From an uncultured Saprospiraceae bacterium (GTDB taxonomy: Bacteria > Bacteroidota > Bacteroidia > Chitinophagales > Saprospiraceae), in assembly GCA_937959275.1 (NCBI GenBank), contig CALGLU010000036.1:105441-169440 (forward strand): DNA of 64,000 nt, read 5' to 3'. Positions 63,792 to 64,000 of the stretch are shown here, piece after piece. The notes under the pieces were generated by a model. That model was given only the letters and a program-made list of their open reading frames with translations, did no database searches and was not told the origin of the DNA. Numbering within the stretch: position 1 is the stretch's first letter; each line of letters opens with the position of its first letter. Both the position numbers and the translations under genes were made by a program.

Positions 63792-64000
63792 ATGAGTAAG
63801 GTATTTGATGAGCCAACCGCATTGACCAGTGTTGCAAAATTCCATGATACATTTAAATTGCCTGTTCTGGATGAACCCCAAATTCCGAGCAAAGAAAGAT
63901 GTGCATTGCGAATTAATCTATTGCAAGAGGAATTAAATGAGCTGAAAGAAGCAATTGAAGAGAATGATTTGGTCGAAGTAGCAGATGCATTCAGTGATAT
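63792..64000 (+). CDS. MazG/HisE-like pyrophosphohydrolase (3'-partial)
   Basis: The reading frame is open to the right edge for 69 codons. The sequence (SKVFDEPTALTSVAKFHDTFKLPVLDEP... LLQEELNELKEAIEENDLVEVADAFSD) has the EExxE...D..EvaDAf.D signature of the all-alpha NTP-pyrophosphohydrolase superfamily (MazG-like, HisE-like), where these acidic residues bind metal. The family cleaves nucleoside triphosphates or phosphoribosyl-ATP. The exact substrate cannot be decided because the rest is cut off. Confidence 0.8.
   Translation, partial: MSKVFDEPTALTSVAKFHDTFKLPVLDEPQIPSKERCALRINLLQEELNELKEAIEENDLVEVADAFSD

Overview
The window reads as chromosomal DNA of a Bacteroidota bacterium, probably a marine Saprospiria/Lewinella-type relative. 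The supporting genes are PorT (type IX secretion), a TonB receptor with DUF4249 lipoproteins, an FGE-like lipoprotein, many AT-rich codons, and promoters with the Bacteroidota TAnnTTTG element. The taxonomic guess is inference; the phylum is well supported.

Positions 1-17477 are the right-hand part of an integrated phage or phage-derived element. It runs from a replication module (replisome organizer cut by the left edge, DnaB helicase, two small genes, a strong terminator) through a secreted protein of unknown function and a block of small minus-strand genes separated by look-alike hairpins. Next comes a divergent control region with three identical-plan palindromes (7017-7092), a cargo gene for a predicted papain/C39-like cysteine protease (8218-10215), an HTH gene, a 629-residue cysteine-rich protein, terminase small and large subunits, and a chain of tiny overlapping genes. 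The element stops at the 3' end of a tRNA-Ala(GGC) gene (17478-17551, minus strand), the classic integration target. No integrase, portal or capsid gene is visible, so either they lie to the left of the window or the element is a remnant or satellite.

Positions 17667-24965 hold one 2432-residue exported protein with 17 copies of a cysteine-containing PPC-like module and an IPTL-type C-terminal sorting tail. Positions 25409-30526 are small housekeeping or regulatory genes (YciI-like, WYL regulator, acyltransferase-like membrane protein, Tim44-like). Positions 29456-32926 contain a minus-strand sugar-catabolism-type cluster: two Gfo/Idh/MocA oxidoreductases and a sugar isomerase, two of them with Tat-like leaders. 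Positions 33073-35671 encode YceI, an FGE-like lipoprotein and ApbE. Positions 36291-38791 encode a LytTR response regulator and its histidine kinase. Positions 38934-46894 hold a beta-lactamase-fold hydrolase, DUF983, a YyaL-like protein, a YkuK-like RNase H fold protein, a UspA-like protein, AcpH and another Tat-type Gfo/Idh/MocA oxidoreductase.

Positions 46897-48309 are a REP-type repeat array split by a RAYT (REP-associated tyrosine transposase), with three hairpin families and visible compensatory changes. After it come porT and ubiE, then a TonB receptor-DUF4249-DUF4249-macroglobulin-like cluster, DUF3010, a glycosyltransferase, a VOC protein, a zinc-ribbon protein, gyrA, a TPR protein, and the start of a MazG/HisE-like pyrophosphohydrolase cut by the right edge.

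The points most worth a second look are the RAYT/REP locus, the prophage control region with near-leaderless promoters, the protease cargo gene, the terminase with altered Walker motifs, and the giant repeat protein with the IPTL tail.
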